Positions 47,103 to 53,970 of a stretch of DNA of 64,000 bases are shown here, in pieces; within the stretch, counting starts at the first letter, position 1, and each line of letters opens with the position of its first letter. Source of the stretch: Flavipsychrobacter stenotrophus (GTDB lineage Bacteria; Bacteroidota; Bacteroidia; Chitinophagales; Chitinophagaceae); the NCBI RefSeq assembly GCF_002954265.1, contig NZ_PPSL01000003.1, positions 124,001 to 188,000 of the forward strand. Reading direction: 5' to 3'. The position numbers were made by a program, and so were the translations under genes. The notes under the pieces were generated by a model, which had not been told where the DNA came from, made no database searches, and worked only from the letters and a program-made list of their open reading frames with translations.

Positions 47103-47135
47103 GCAAAAAGCCTCACATTTCTGTGAAGCTTTTGC
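47103..47135 (-). terminator. hairpin terminator at the end of the RHS locus
   Basis: GCAAAAAGCCTCACA pairs with TGTGAAGCTTTTGC with one or two bulges, and a T run follows on the minus strand. About 40 bases beyond the stop of the RHS remnant. Confidence 0.6.
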
Positions 47136-47174
47136 GGAAAATTTGTACCCTCTCGTTCTGAAATAATTAACAAG

Positions 47175-47518
47175 TTAGAAAAGATATATTCTCCAGAAGG
47201 AGTCAAACGGAAGTACAGCATTGCCGTCGGGCCATACTATGTGCCTGAGCGAATGCACCGGCATTACCCTTGTAAAGGACACATTGGTGGTTCGGGTAAT
47301 GGTGTCTTCCATATGCCTGCCGGGCATAAGCATACCAAAGGGGTAATAGTCGCTCTGAAATTGCAGTACAGGGTTGTAGGCTACAATAGTATATGGGTCG
47401 TTGATCAGCTTACGTGCTTTGCTTTCACGTGCATCGCTTACCTTGGCCAGCACATCGCCCAGGTGGTCGGTTAGCTCATATTGCTTCAGTCCGCGGGTGC
47501 CATTACGCCTCGTCTCTG
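47175..47518 (-). pseudogene. RHS core remnant without a toxin domain
   Basis: The open frame begins after a TAG at about 47519 and reads GLKQYELTDHLGDVLAKVSD, then YYPFGMLMPGRHMEDT: the same core segment as the main RHS protein (KQYELTDHLGDVLVTLSDKR, YYPFGQYMPGRYTEDT). It then runs into 35 unrelated residues and stops. It has no start, no toxin domain and no immunity gene, so it is a fossil at the far end of the cassette array. Confidence 0.75.
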
Positions 47519-47624
47519 TCTACTGCAACAATGGTGCATGTCAGGACATTTTTACTGCATGGAAGGAGCAAGACACATATAACGGCCTATACGGGCATCA
47601 TAGCTTCGCATCCCTGCTGTCCTA

Positions 47625-48308
47625 TTACTCCTCAACTAATTTTGTAACATTACCTTTTTCACCAAAATCATTGATGATTTTATGTAGTATTAACCCATAA
47701 AATTCCACATCATACGAAAAGGGAAACTTATCTTTTCTGGCTTTCCATTCTGAACTTATCATCCCAACAATTCTATCATAATTCGGCGAATTTATTATTT
47801 TTGATATTACAACTGCAGTTATCATATCCAGATATTTAAAAGTTGACTTCCCATAATACATATCGGTCTGGCAAATAAGTACATTAAGTATATTTTCTAA
47901 TTTACCATACTTTTCAGTTAGTATATGTAAATCAATTTCAATAAATTTGTCGTATATATTTTTTATTATACTATTTAAGCCGTCTTTATCATAAAAAACT
48001 ATTGAATTTCCAAGAGGTGGATTAAGTAAATCAAATAGGAAAAATTTAAGGGTATGTAAACTCTGGTTTTTTTTATCGTCGATATTCAGATATTTGCCAA
48101 CTATCTTTTTTACTTGAGAGTCAATTACTGAAAAAGAAAGATAAGTATGTAGCTCAGGTCCTAGTTTCCAAAAATCAATTATAACCTCGAATCTAACTGA
48201 ACCATTTTGTTTTGTCCATTTTTTAGGGGATATTTTTTTATAACCATTCACGATGAACTTATGATCTAAAAGATCATGAACTACACTTAAGCAATCATTT
48301 ATTTTCAT
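47625..48308 (-). CDS. putative immunity protein for RHS cassette A
   Basis: 227 residues, no signal peptide, rich in Lys, Ile, Asn and Asp (AT-rich gene). It begins 14 bases after the stop of the cassette A toxin on the same strand, which is the position of immunity genes in polymorphic-toxin loci. No family recognised (it resembles DUF4304-type proteins only in its opening, HDLLDHKFIVNGYKKISPKKW). A cytosolic protein would fit a nuclease toxin. Confidence 0.65.
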   Translation of the reverse strand: MKINDCLSVVHDLLDHKFIVNGYKKISPKKWTKQNGSVRFEVIIDFWKLGPELHTYLSFSVIDSQVKKIVGKYLNIDDKKNQSLHTLKFFLFDLLNPPLGNSIVFYDKDGLNSIIKNIYDKFIEIDLHILTEKYGKLENILNVLICQTDMYYGKSTFKYLDMITAVVISKIINSPNYDRIVGMISSEWKARKDKFPFSYDVEFYGLILHKIINDFGEKGNVTKLVEE

Positions 48309-48322
48309 ATGCTATTTTTAAA

Positions 48323-49510
48323 TTATGGGAATACAATTACTGGATCGACGAATGTAGGAGGAACTTCAAAAATAGGAGTTGGTACTGGTGTAGGGTTAAC
48401 TGGATTAATAAGAGGTACTATTGGCATTAGAGTTTCCTGATCTTTCATCCCAGAACCATTGTTTTGATTATTTTTATTGGAATTTTCTTTTTGCGTTTGA
48501 CTTATTTTTTTTCCTAGTACAACTATCTCATCACTTCCCTTTGAGTTTGGGTTAGGTGTTATTTTTTCGACTATTAATTCGCCGTTATCGGATATGCGTA
48601 CAACCACGTTACCAGCAACTCTGAGTTTACCGTTCACTGGGGTACCTCCATTTGGTTTAGCACTTCTCATTTCTGTTAAATCGCCATTTTCGATAGATTT
48701 ATCAAATGTTAATTGATTTGTTGATGAACGTCCTCCACCCGTTTTAACGTCTATAGTATACACATTATCTGTTGATTGACTTCTTAGTAGAAAATCTACC
48801 CGTGTATTAAATGCTTTGCTAGTGCCTGCTGGGCGAATAGTAATTTGTTCATAAATATCCCAACCTTTCACCAATTGTACCCTGCTACGCACGAACATTT
48901 CTCCATTTGCGCCTTTAGTCGCATTAGCAGGGAAACCTTCAAGACCATCCAAATCAATATTCATTATAGGATTATTACTTGCGAATTGGTATGGAGTGAG
49001 CATCGGATATTTTGCCGTCAACGGATCAACTGTTCTAAACCGCGCGATTCTCGTATCGTATTGTCTAAAACCATAATCATAACTATTCCCCTTCCCAGCC
49101 CACTCATTATCCTTATACTTACCATTAAACCCATACCTATAACTCTCCCCATTGCACACCCTTGAGACCACACTTTGTGGTACGTAGGTGTAGTGCGGTA
49201 CTCTTATGGCAGAGATATTGATATTATTATCGTTGCCCGCATTATCGAGGGTTATATGCAGGCTGGTGCCATGGCCGCCACCGCTGTAGTGTATTTTTAT
49301 GGTGCCGTTGTTATCTCCGCTACTTATTACCACGTTGCCCAGGTTTTTGCCGGTGCTATCGTCTACCACGCTTACGTTAAATACACCATCGCGTACCGTG
49401 GCCGTTACCAGCACATCACCATCAGCAGGGTTTCCAGGGCCAGGGCCGCCTACCGGGTCGTCACCACCATCGCCCATAGGCCAGCTTACACCTGTGCCGG
49501 TGCTGATCAT
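48323..49510 (-). CDS. orphan RHS C-terminal cassette A, PD-(D/E)XK-like toxin domain
   Basis: 395 residues. Residues 1-190 are the shared RHS core (TGTGVSWPMGDGG...YRYGFNGKYKDNEWAGKGN, then the junction RFRTVDPLTAKYPMLTPYQF and SNNPIMNIDLDG). The unique tip (about 191-395) has FNTRVDFLLRSQ and VYTIDVKTGGGRSS, a D(x14)DxK pattern (Asp239, Asp254, Lys256) of PD-(D/E)XK nucleases, then a Pro-rich tail. It lacks the long N-terminal RHS part and so cannot make a complete toxin alone. It is followed by its own putative immunity gene. Its ATG overlaps a signal-peptide ORF in another frame (49461-49673). Confidence 0.8.
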   Translation of the reverse strand: MISTGTGVSWPMGDGGDDPVGGPGPGNPADGDVLVTATVRDGVFNVSVVDDSTGKNLGNVVISSGDNNGTIKIHYSGGGHGTSLHITLDNAGNDNNINISAIRVPHYTYVPQSVVSRVCNGESYRYGFNGKYKDNEWAGKGNSYDYGFRQYDTRIARFRTVDPLTAKYPMLTPYQFASNNPIMNIDLDGLEGFPANATKGANGEMFVRSRVQLVKGWDIYEQITIRPAGTSKAFNTRVDFLLRSQSTDNVYTIDVKTGGGRSSTNQLTFDKSIENGDLTEMRSAKPNGGTPVNGKLRVAGNVVVRISDNGELIVEKITPNPNSKGSDEIVVLGKKISQTQKENSNKNNQNNGSGMKDQETLMPIVPLINPVNPTPVPTPIFEVPPTFVDPVIVFP

Positions 49511-49557
49511 TTGCTGTCTGTGCCGTTTGCTGTCGCTTCGGCTTTATGGTTTTGCTA
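49082..49557 (-). repeat. RHS core repeat, copy A
   Basis: Near-identical to 50880-51434, 52757-53219 and 54655-55215. Copies A and C share an extra 50-60 bases at the upstream end (KPKRQQTAQTAND in the alternative frame) that B and the main gene lack. Confidence 0.85.
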
Positions 49558-49673
49558 TTCGGCAAAGCCCTTGTATTTTCAGCAGCATAAACAGGTGCGC
49601 CAATTGCAGCCAGCAGCAACAAAAAAGTAGCTTTTGCTATCGGGAGATCTGTGTTTCGATTAATGATAGGCAA
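49461..49673 (-). CDS. signal-peptide ORF overlapping cassette A (RHS N-terminal relic)
   Basis: 70 residues: MPIINRNTDLPIAKATFLLL then AAIGAPVYAAE, a clear signal peptide, followed by SKTIKPKRQQTAQTANDQ. It then leaves the cassette reading frame and runs 17 residues into the core sequence. It looks like the 5' end of an RHS gene joined by deletion to the C-terminal core, out of frame by one or two bases. The cassette A ATG lies inside it, so translation could couple. Copy C keeps only the last part (MSKTLKPKRKQTAQTAND). Confidence 0.55.
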   Translation of the reverse strand: MPIINRNTDLPIAKATFLLLLAAIGAPVYAAENTRALPNSKTIKPKRQQTAQTANDQHRHRCKLAYGRWW

Positions 49674-49698
49674 AGATTATTAAGGGTTATTAAGGATG

Positions 49699-50115
49699 CT
49701 AACTATAGTAGTCTTTTTCAAAAATTATTACTGAAGTAATCGTATCATCTTCTTCATCACCGCATATGCCAATACCATGCTCATAAGACTTAAAGCCCAT
49801 GTCTGTTTCCAATTTTGGATCAATTTTTTCAAATAATTCTTTGAGTGCTTTAAAAGATGAATGAAAAATGTCATTATCCTTGAAAAGTACTTTGCCTTGA
49901 TAAAATTCAACAGCGCCTAAATGCCCATTTCTATCATATAGTACCTTAATGTCACTATCAGGGAAGTAATCGTATAGTTCAACAATATCTTCAAACACAT
50001 ATTCTCCATCCATAATGCGCCCCCCTATTTTATTTCTGATTTGTTCTCTACTGTCTGAAAACAGGATATCTCCAACACTTTGAAATGGAACTATATCGTA
50101 TGATTTATCTTTCAT
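49699..50115 (-). CDS. putative immunity protein for RHS cassette B
   Basis: 138 residues, acidic, no signal peptide. It starts 32 bases after the stop of cassette B on the same strand. Features: SVGDILFSDSREQIRNKIGG, DIKVLYDRNGHLGAVEFYQG, and a C-terminal GDEEDDTITSVIIFEKDYY. It looks like a small single-domain acidic immunity protein that could shield a basic nuclease; no family name assigned. Confidence 0.65.
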   Translation of the reverse strand: MKDKSYDIVPFQSVGDILFSDSREQIRNKIGGRIMDGEYVFEDIVELYDYFPDSDIKVLYDRNGHLGAVEFYQGKVLFKDNDIFHSSFKALKELFEKIDPKLETDMGFKSYEHGIGICGDEEDDTITSVIIFEKDYYS

Positions 50116-50147
50116 GCGCTTTTCTTATTTTCCTTGTAAAATAGGAA

Positions 50148-51428
50148 CTATTTTTTTAATATACACGGATCTCGCTTGCTCAATTGAATGTTATACTTAT
50201 CTCCATAAGTACTTCTAATTCTGTTAGCATTTAAGTCAAATGCATCAATATATTTTCCTTGAGACAATAATTCACCCTCCGCTTTTCGGAATGCTTCAGC
50301 AGCCTTACCGCCGCCTGTTGAAATAAACGCTCGATGCTCCTCAAATATCATTTCGATTGCCGAAGCATTCTGCTTACTTATTTTTGCTCCTGCTCTTGTG
50401 TAAGCATTCATGGAAGGCATATGATTTCTTTCAATTTGCCCAGCTTTACGCTCCAAACTTTTATATGCGCCTCCGGCAAATTTTCTTGTTGCTCCAACAC
50501 CTGCTACATTTGCTCCAAATTCCGCAACATCTGCTACGTCTTGTGTTTGAGTATTATTTGTTCCTGTTTCTGCATCCCTGTCACGATTGCTAATATCCTT
50601 CCATCGTTGAAAAGGACCTGTTCCTCCAAATTGGAAAATATACTTCAAATCATCCTTAATCTTTGTCGAATTTGCATTTTCCTTGTTTACCCCATAGTTA
50701 TAAGCCGAGGCTGGCTTCATTGCTGAGGGGCTATCTAATAACACATCACTTCTGAATATCGGATTATTTCCAAATGTAGCGTATTGGCTTTCCCGACCAT
50801 TAGGTTTAGGGTCCAGGTTCCATCTTGTGCCAGTTCTCGTATCTAATTCGCCAAATAATGCTGTATTATGATTACCTTTCCCAGCTATCTCATTGACCTT
50901 CATCTGCCCATTAAACCCATACCTATAACTCTTCCCGTTACATACCCTTGAGACTACACTTTGTGGTACGTAGGTGTAGTGCGGTACTCTTATGGCGGAG
51001 ATACTGATATTGTTATCGTTGCCCGCATTATCGAGGGTTACATGCAGGCTGGTGCCATGGCCGCCACCGCTATAGTGTATCTTTATGGTGCCATTGTTGT
51101 CGCCGCTACTTATCACCACATTGCCAAGATTTTTGCCGGTGCTATCGTCTACCACGCTTACGTTGAACACGCCATCCCTTACCGTGGCTGTTACTAGTAC
51201 ATCTCCATCCGCAGGGTTACCGGTGCCGCCTACCGGGTCATCGCCACCATCGCCCATAGGCCAGCTTACACCTGTGCCCGTGCCAGCTCCCGCTTCATCC
51301 ATGTGTATAAGAATACCACCGTTGTCTGATGGAGTAACCGAAGGATCGCTACCACCTGAGTTCATCATTCGCGGATGATCAACATCAAGCAGCACCATAC
51401 TTACAACTGTTACCATCTCTGTAAGCAT
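50148..51428 (-). CDS. orphan RHS C-terminal cassette B, HMP/EHR-motif nuclease-like toxin
   Basis: 426 residues from an ATG inside the core (MLTEMVTVVSMVLLDVDHPR). Core to about residue 186, then the alternative RHS exit LDTRTGTRWNLDPKPNGRES and FGNNPIFR. The unique tip has IERNHMPSMNAYTR (His336) and EMIFEEHRAFIS (His365), then a helix and IRSTYGDKYNIQLSK. I have seen the same HMP...HR...KYD ending in other bacterial RHS/polymorphic toxins; a HNH/Endo VII-like nuclease is the likely class, not certain. Lacks the RHS shell, so a donor rather than a working toxin. Confidence 0.78.
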   Translation of the reverse strand: MLTEMVTVVSMVLLDVDHPRMMNSGGSDPSVTPSDNGGILIHMDEAGAGTGTGVSWPMGDGGDDPVGGTGNPADGDVLVTATVRDGVFNVSVVDDSTGKNLGNVVISSGDNNGTIKIHYSGGGHGTSLHVTLDNAGNDNNISISAIRVPHYTYVPQSVVSRVCNGKSYRYGFNGQMKVNEIAGKGNHNTALFGELDTRTGTRWNLDPKPNGRESQYATFGNNPIFRSDVLLDSPSAMKPASAYNYGVNKENANSTKIKDDLKYIFQFGGTGPFQRWKDISNRDRDAETGTNNTQTQDVADVAEFGANVAGVGATRKFAGGAYKSLERKAGQIERNHMPSMNAYTRAGAKISKQNASAIEMIFEEHRAFISTGGGKAAEAFRKAEGELLSQGKYIDAFDLNANRIRSTYGDKYNIQLSKRDPCILKK

Positions 51429-51434
51429 GGTGGT
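50880..51434 (-). repeat. RHS core repeat, copy B
   Basis: The longest match to the main gene copy: homology continues through the codons for MMNSGGSxPSVTPSDNGG up to about 51434, where the main gene goes on with TTSYCFTTT and this copy diverges. Confidence 0.85.
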
Positions 51435-51553
51435 AGCCCTTGTTGTTGTTAATATAATCTTATTACGTTTTTACATTTATTGATCTGTTAATAGCCTATA
51501 CATTTATTTTTTCGCGCCAACATATTGAGCACAGTACCATCATATTAAATATA

Positions 51554-51973
51554 CTATCTACTCAACTCAGCGAAAACCAGCGGGAAAACTTTACTCAGAT
51601 CTTGAAATTCATACTTTTTAATTGGTGTATAGTCGAAACCAGAACTTATATTAATCATAATTTTTTGTTTGTCATTAGGTGAGCAATTATGGACAACCCT
51701 GCAAAATTTCTGCTCCCCAATTTTATCAACAATTGATATTATTTGACTACCATTTTCCGAAATAAGCCCTCCATCTAGCATCAGGGTTGATATAAGTAGT
51801 ATTGATATACTGTCGCCCTTCCATGCATTTGTAAGGGATCGATCGTAGTCAATTTTGTGTAAAGATGCCCTGTATCGCAAATCTTTCGAAACGCTCTCTA
51901 CTCTTTTCGTGCATGAAAGAAAAGTTACAAGAAGAGATAACCCAAGTAATACAATGCTTTTCATAATATACAT
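51554..51973 (-). CDS. putative lipoprotein immunity protein for RHS cassette C
   Basis: 139 residues. MKSIVLLGLSLLVTFLSC (from Met4) is a lipoprotein signal ending at Cys21, so the protein is anchored in the envelope, facing the periplasm. Its ATG directly follows the stop of cassette C. A periplasmic immunity protein is what a cell-wall-attacking toxin would require, and cassette C carries an L,D-transpeptidase-like domain. No family recognised. Confidence 0.68.
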   Translation of the reverse strand: MYIMKSIVLLGLSLLVTFLSCTKRVESVSKDLRYRASLHKIDYDRSLTNAWKGDSISILLISTLMLDGGLISENGSQIISIVDKIGEQKFCRVVHNCSPNDKQKIMINISSGFDYTPIKKYEFQDLSKVFPLVFAELSR

Positions 51974-53173
51974 TTACTTTTTCTTTATTTCAGACTGTGC
52001 ATCAGGAATGTTATCCTTACCAATAACCTTAAGTTCTCCAAATTTCCATTTACTAAGGAAAGGTACAAATTTTTCAATTTTGTAATTGTCTGGCACTTTC
52101 TCCTTTGATGTGTTGGAAATAATTTGGTCTACTACCTGCATTTCCTCTATTCGATCTGAGGTACCGGACGCGTTAACCGTTATGCAGCCGTGACTGTGGA
52201 CACCTCTATGCAACCTGAAGTTACCTCGAGGGTTGCCATCAGGATCTACAGTTTTGCCATCATCGAGTTGATTATTGTATCGACTTTTGTCGACAGGGTC
52301 TAAATCGAACCATAGATCCTTCTTTCCAGCATTCGATGTAATGTCGTACATGCCATTTGGGATAGGTAGTTCTCTAGGATCGGTGACTGGATGTCTTTCT
52401 GCCTTGTTGTTGCCGGCACCAAGTCCTCCAGAAAACACATCATGTACCACCAGTATTTGATTATGAGTTTGTACCCCATTGTCATCTTTTATACCACCAA
52501 TCTTGTATTCTTTCGCATTGACAATCTTAATCGGTAAGTCTTTTTTCCATTGATCCATGTCTGCTACAAACAGCGACCTAGTCGTTTTATCATACACGGC
52601 GTAAGCTTTTTCGCCATTCCTATCAACTGCAACGGTTGGCATATCAGCAGCGAAAATATATGCACTTCGGTTATAGGCGTCCTTAAATAGAGGATCTATG
52701 CTTGTAAACCTCGCAATTCTACTATCATAGTTCCTCGCTCCAAAATCAAGGTGATTTCCCTTTCCAGCCCACTCATTATCCTTATACTTACCATTAAACC
52801 CATACCTATAGCTTTCGCCATTACATACCCTTGATACTACACTTTGTGGTACGTAGGTGTAGTGCGGTACTCTTATGGCAGAGATACTGATATTATTATC
52901 GTTGCCCGCATTATCGAGGGTTACATGCAAGCTGGTGCCATGGCCACCACCACTGTAGTGTATTTTTATGATGCCATTGTTGTCACCGCTACTTATTACC
53001 ACGTTGCCCAGATTTTTGCCGGTGCTATCGTCTACCACGCTTACATTAAATACGCCATCCCTTACCGTAGCTGTTACCAGCACATCACCGTCTGCAGGAT
53101 TACCAGGGCCGCCTACCGGGTCACCGCCACCATCGCCCATCGGCCAGCTTACACCTGTGCCGGTGCTGATCAT
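51974..53173 (-). CDS. orphan RHS C-terminal cassette C, L,D-transpeptidase (YkuD)-like toxin
   Basis: 399 residues. Core to about residue 140, exit RFTSIDPLFKDAYNRSAYIF. The tip includes a short strand pair (AYAVYDKTTRSLFV), PIPNGMYDIT and FRLHRGVHSHGCITVNASGT: His322 and SHGC with Cys330, the YkuD signature (H...S/T-H-G-C). Related folds include cell-wall transpeptidases and the T6SS toxin Tlde1. A peptidoglycan-acting toxin in the periplasm is the best guess; the lipoprotein immunity gene immediately downstream supports this. An alternative start with the KPKRKQTAQTAND leader lies at 53222 in another frame. Confidence 0.82.
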   Translation of the reverse strand: MISTGTGVSWPMGDGGGDPVGGPGNPADGDVLVTATVRDGVFNVSVVDDSTGKNLGNVVISSGDNNGIIKIHYSGGGHGTSLHVTLDNAGNDNNISISAIRVPHYTYVPQSVVSRVCNGESYRYGFNGKYKDNEWAGKGNHLDFGARNYDSRIARFTSIDPLFKDAYNRSAYIFAADMPTVAVDRNGEKAYAVYDKTTRSLFVADMDQWKKDLPIKIVNAKEYKIGGIKDDNGVQTHNQILVVHDVFSGGLGAGNNKAERHPVTDPRELPIPNGMYDITSNAGKKDLWFDLDPVDKSRYNNQLDDGKTVDPDGNPRGNFRLHRGVHSHGCITVNASGTSDRIEEMQVVDQIISNTSKEKVPDNYKIEKFVPFLSKWKFGELKVIGKDNIPDAQSEIKKK

Positions 53174-53219
53174 TTGCTGTTTGTGCCGTTTGCTTTCGCT
53201 TCGGCTTTAAGGTTTTGCT
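52757..53219 (-). repeat. RHS core repeat, copy C
   Basis: Near-identical to copy A over its whole length, including the extra upstream leader; separated from the next gene (plus strand) by a 76-base AT-rich gap. Confidence 0.85.
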
Positions 53220-53282
53220 CATAGCTATCGCGTACAAATAGTTAGTAAGAAGTTAGGCAGTTTAATATTATCTAATATTCAC

Positions 53283-53290
53283 TAATTTTG
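53283..53290 (+). promoter_or_regulatory. -7 box (TAATTTTG) of the Imm11-like gene
   Basis: An exact TAnnTTTG match 5 bases before the ATG at 53296 and 17 bases before the ATG at 53308. The immunity gene therefore seems to have its own promoter, independent of the toxin. Confidence 0.45.
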
Positions 53291-53295
53291 CAATT

Positions 53296-53943
53296 ATGTA
53301 TTACATCATGAAATGTTCTATAGAAAGTAAGATAATTGGTACTACATTTCCGCAAATTCACACAATGAACGCAGGCTACAATTATGTCAGTGAATTTTCA
53401 GTGTCTAAATTGAGTAGATGTTATGATCGTCTTCCTGCTTTTATCCCGGACTTAGATAGTTTCATTTTGAGTAGCAAAGCACTACTAACAGACATATTAA
53501 GTACGTCTCTAATAAATAGAGGTTTAATTGTTAGCAATAGGGTTAAAGAAATATTGGAGAAATGTTTACTGCCAGAACACGCGTTTTTCCCAATTGGTTT
53601 ATACTATAAAAATGAACGCATTGAGAATTATTTTTGGTTCCATTTAATATCTGATTTTGTAGATAACATTGATTTCGAAAAGTCTACATTCTATTTAAAA
53701 GACTACAATATCGACGAAGCAATAACTATAAACTCTGAAGTGGAATTACGTAAAATTATGAAAACTAAAAGTATAACCGCTAACATAAAATCTGACAATG
53801 TAGTATTGAAAAATAAAATCAATTTTGATTTATTTAAAATCGGCACATTCGACATCAATATCTATATCTCTGATAAATTAAAAAACGTATTTAACGAGCA
53901 ACAAATTACTGGGATTCAAATATTACCAAGTCAACTATATTAA
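53296..53943 (+). CDS. Imm11-like (DUF1629-type) immunity protein, antiparallel to the RHS toxin
   Basis: 215 residues; the second Met (53308, MKCSIESKI) is a possible start. Internal features match my memory of the Imm11/DUF1629 family: LINRGLIVSNRVKEILEKC, HAFFPIGLYYKN, YFWFHLISDFVDNIDFEKST. Such proteins are often paired with AHH nuclease toxins, and the main RHS gene ends in an AHH-like domain 28 bases away. The orientation is odd: it is on the plus strand, convergent with the toxin gene, where immunity genes normally follow in the same direction. AT-rich like the other tips. Confidence 0.65.
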   Translation: MYYIMKCSIESKIIGTTFPQIHTMNAGYNYVSEFSVSKLSRCYDRLPAFIPDLDSFILSSKALLTDILSTSLINRGLIVSNRVKEILEKCLLPEHAFFPIGLYYKNERIENYFWFHLISDFVDNIDFEKSTFYLKDYNIDEAITINSEVELRKIMKTKSITANIKSDNVVLKNKINFDLFKIGTFDINIYISDKLKNVFNEQQITGIQILPSQLY

Positions 53944-53970
53944 TTCAAAATTACTACGCAAGACTTGAAC

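Noticed and set aside
49175-49630. Plus-strand ORFs beginning MWYVGVVRYSYG, recurring at 49175, 50961 and 52844
   Set aside because: The recurrence is explained by the four copies of the RHS core read antisense; there is no independent start signal.
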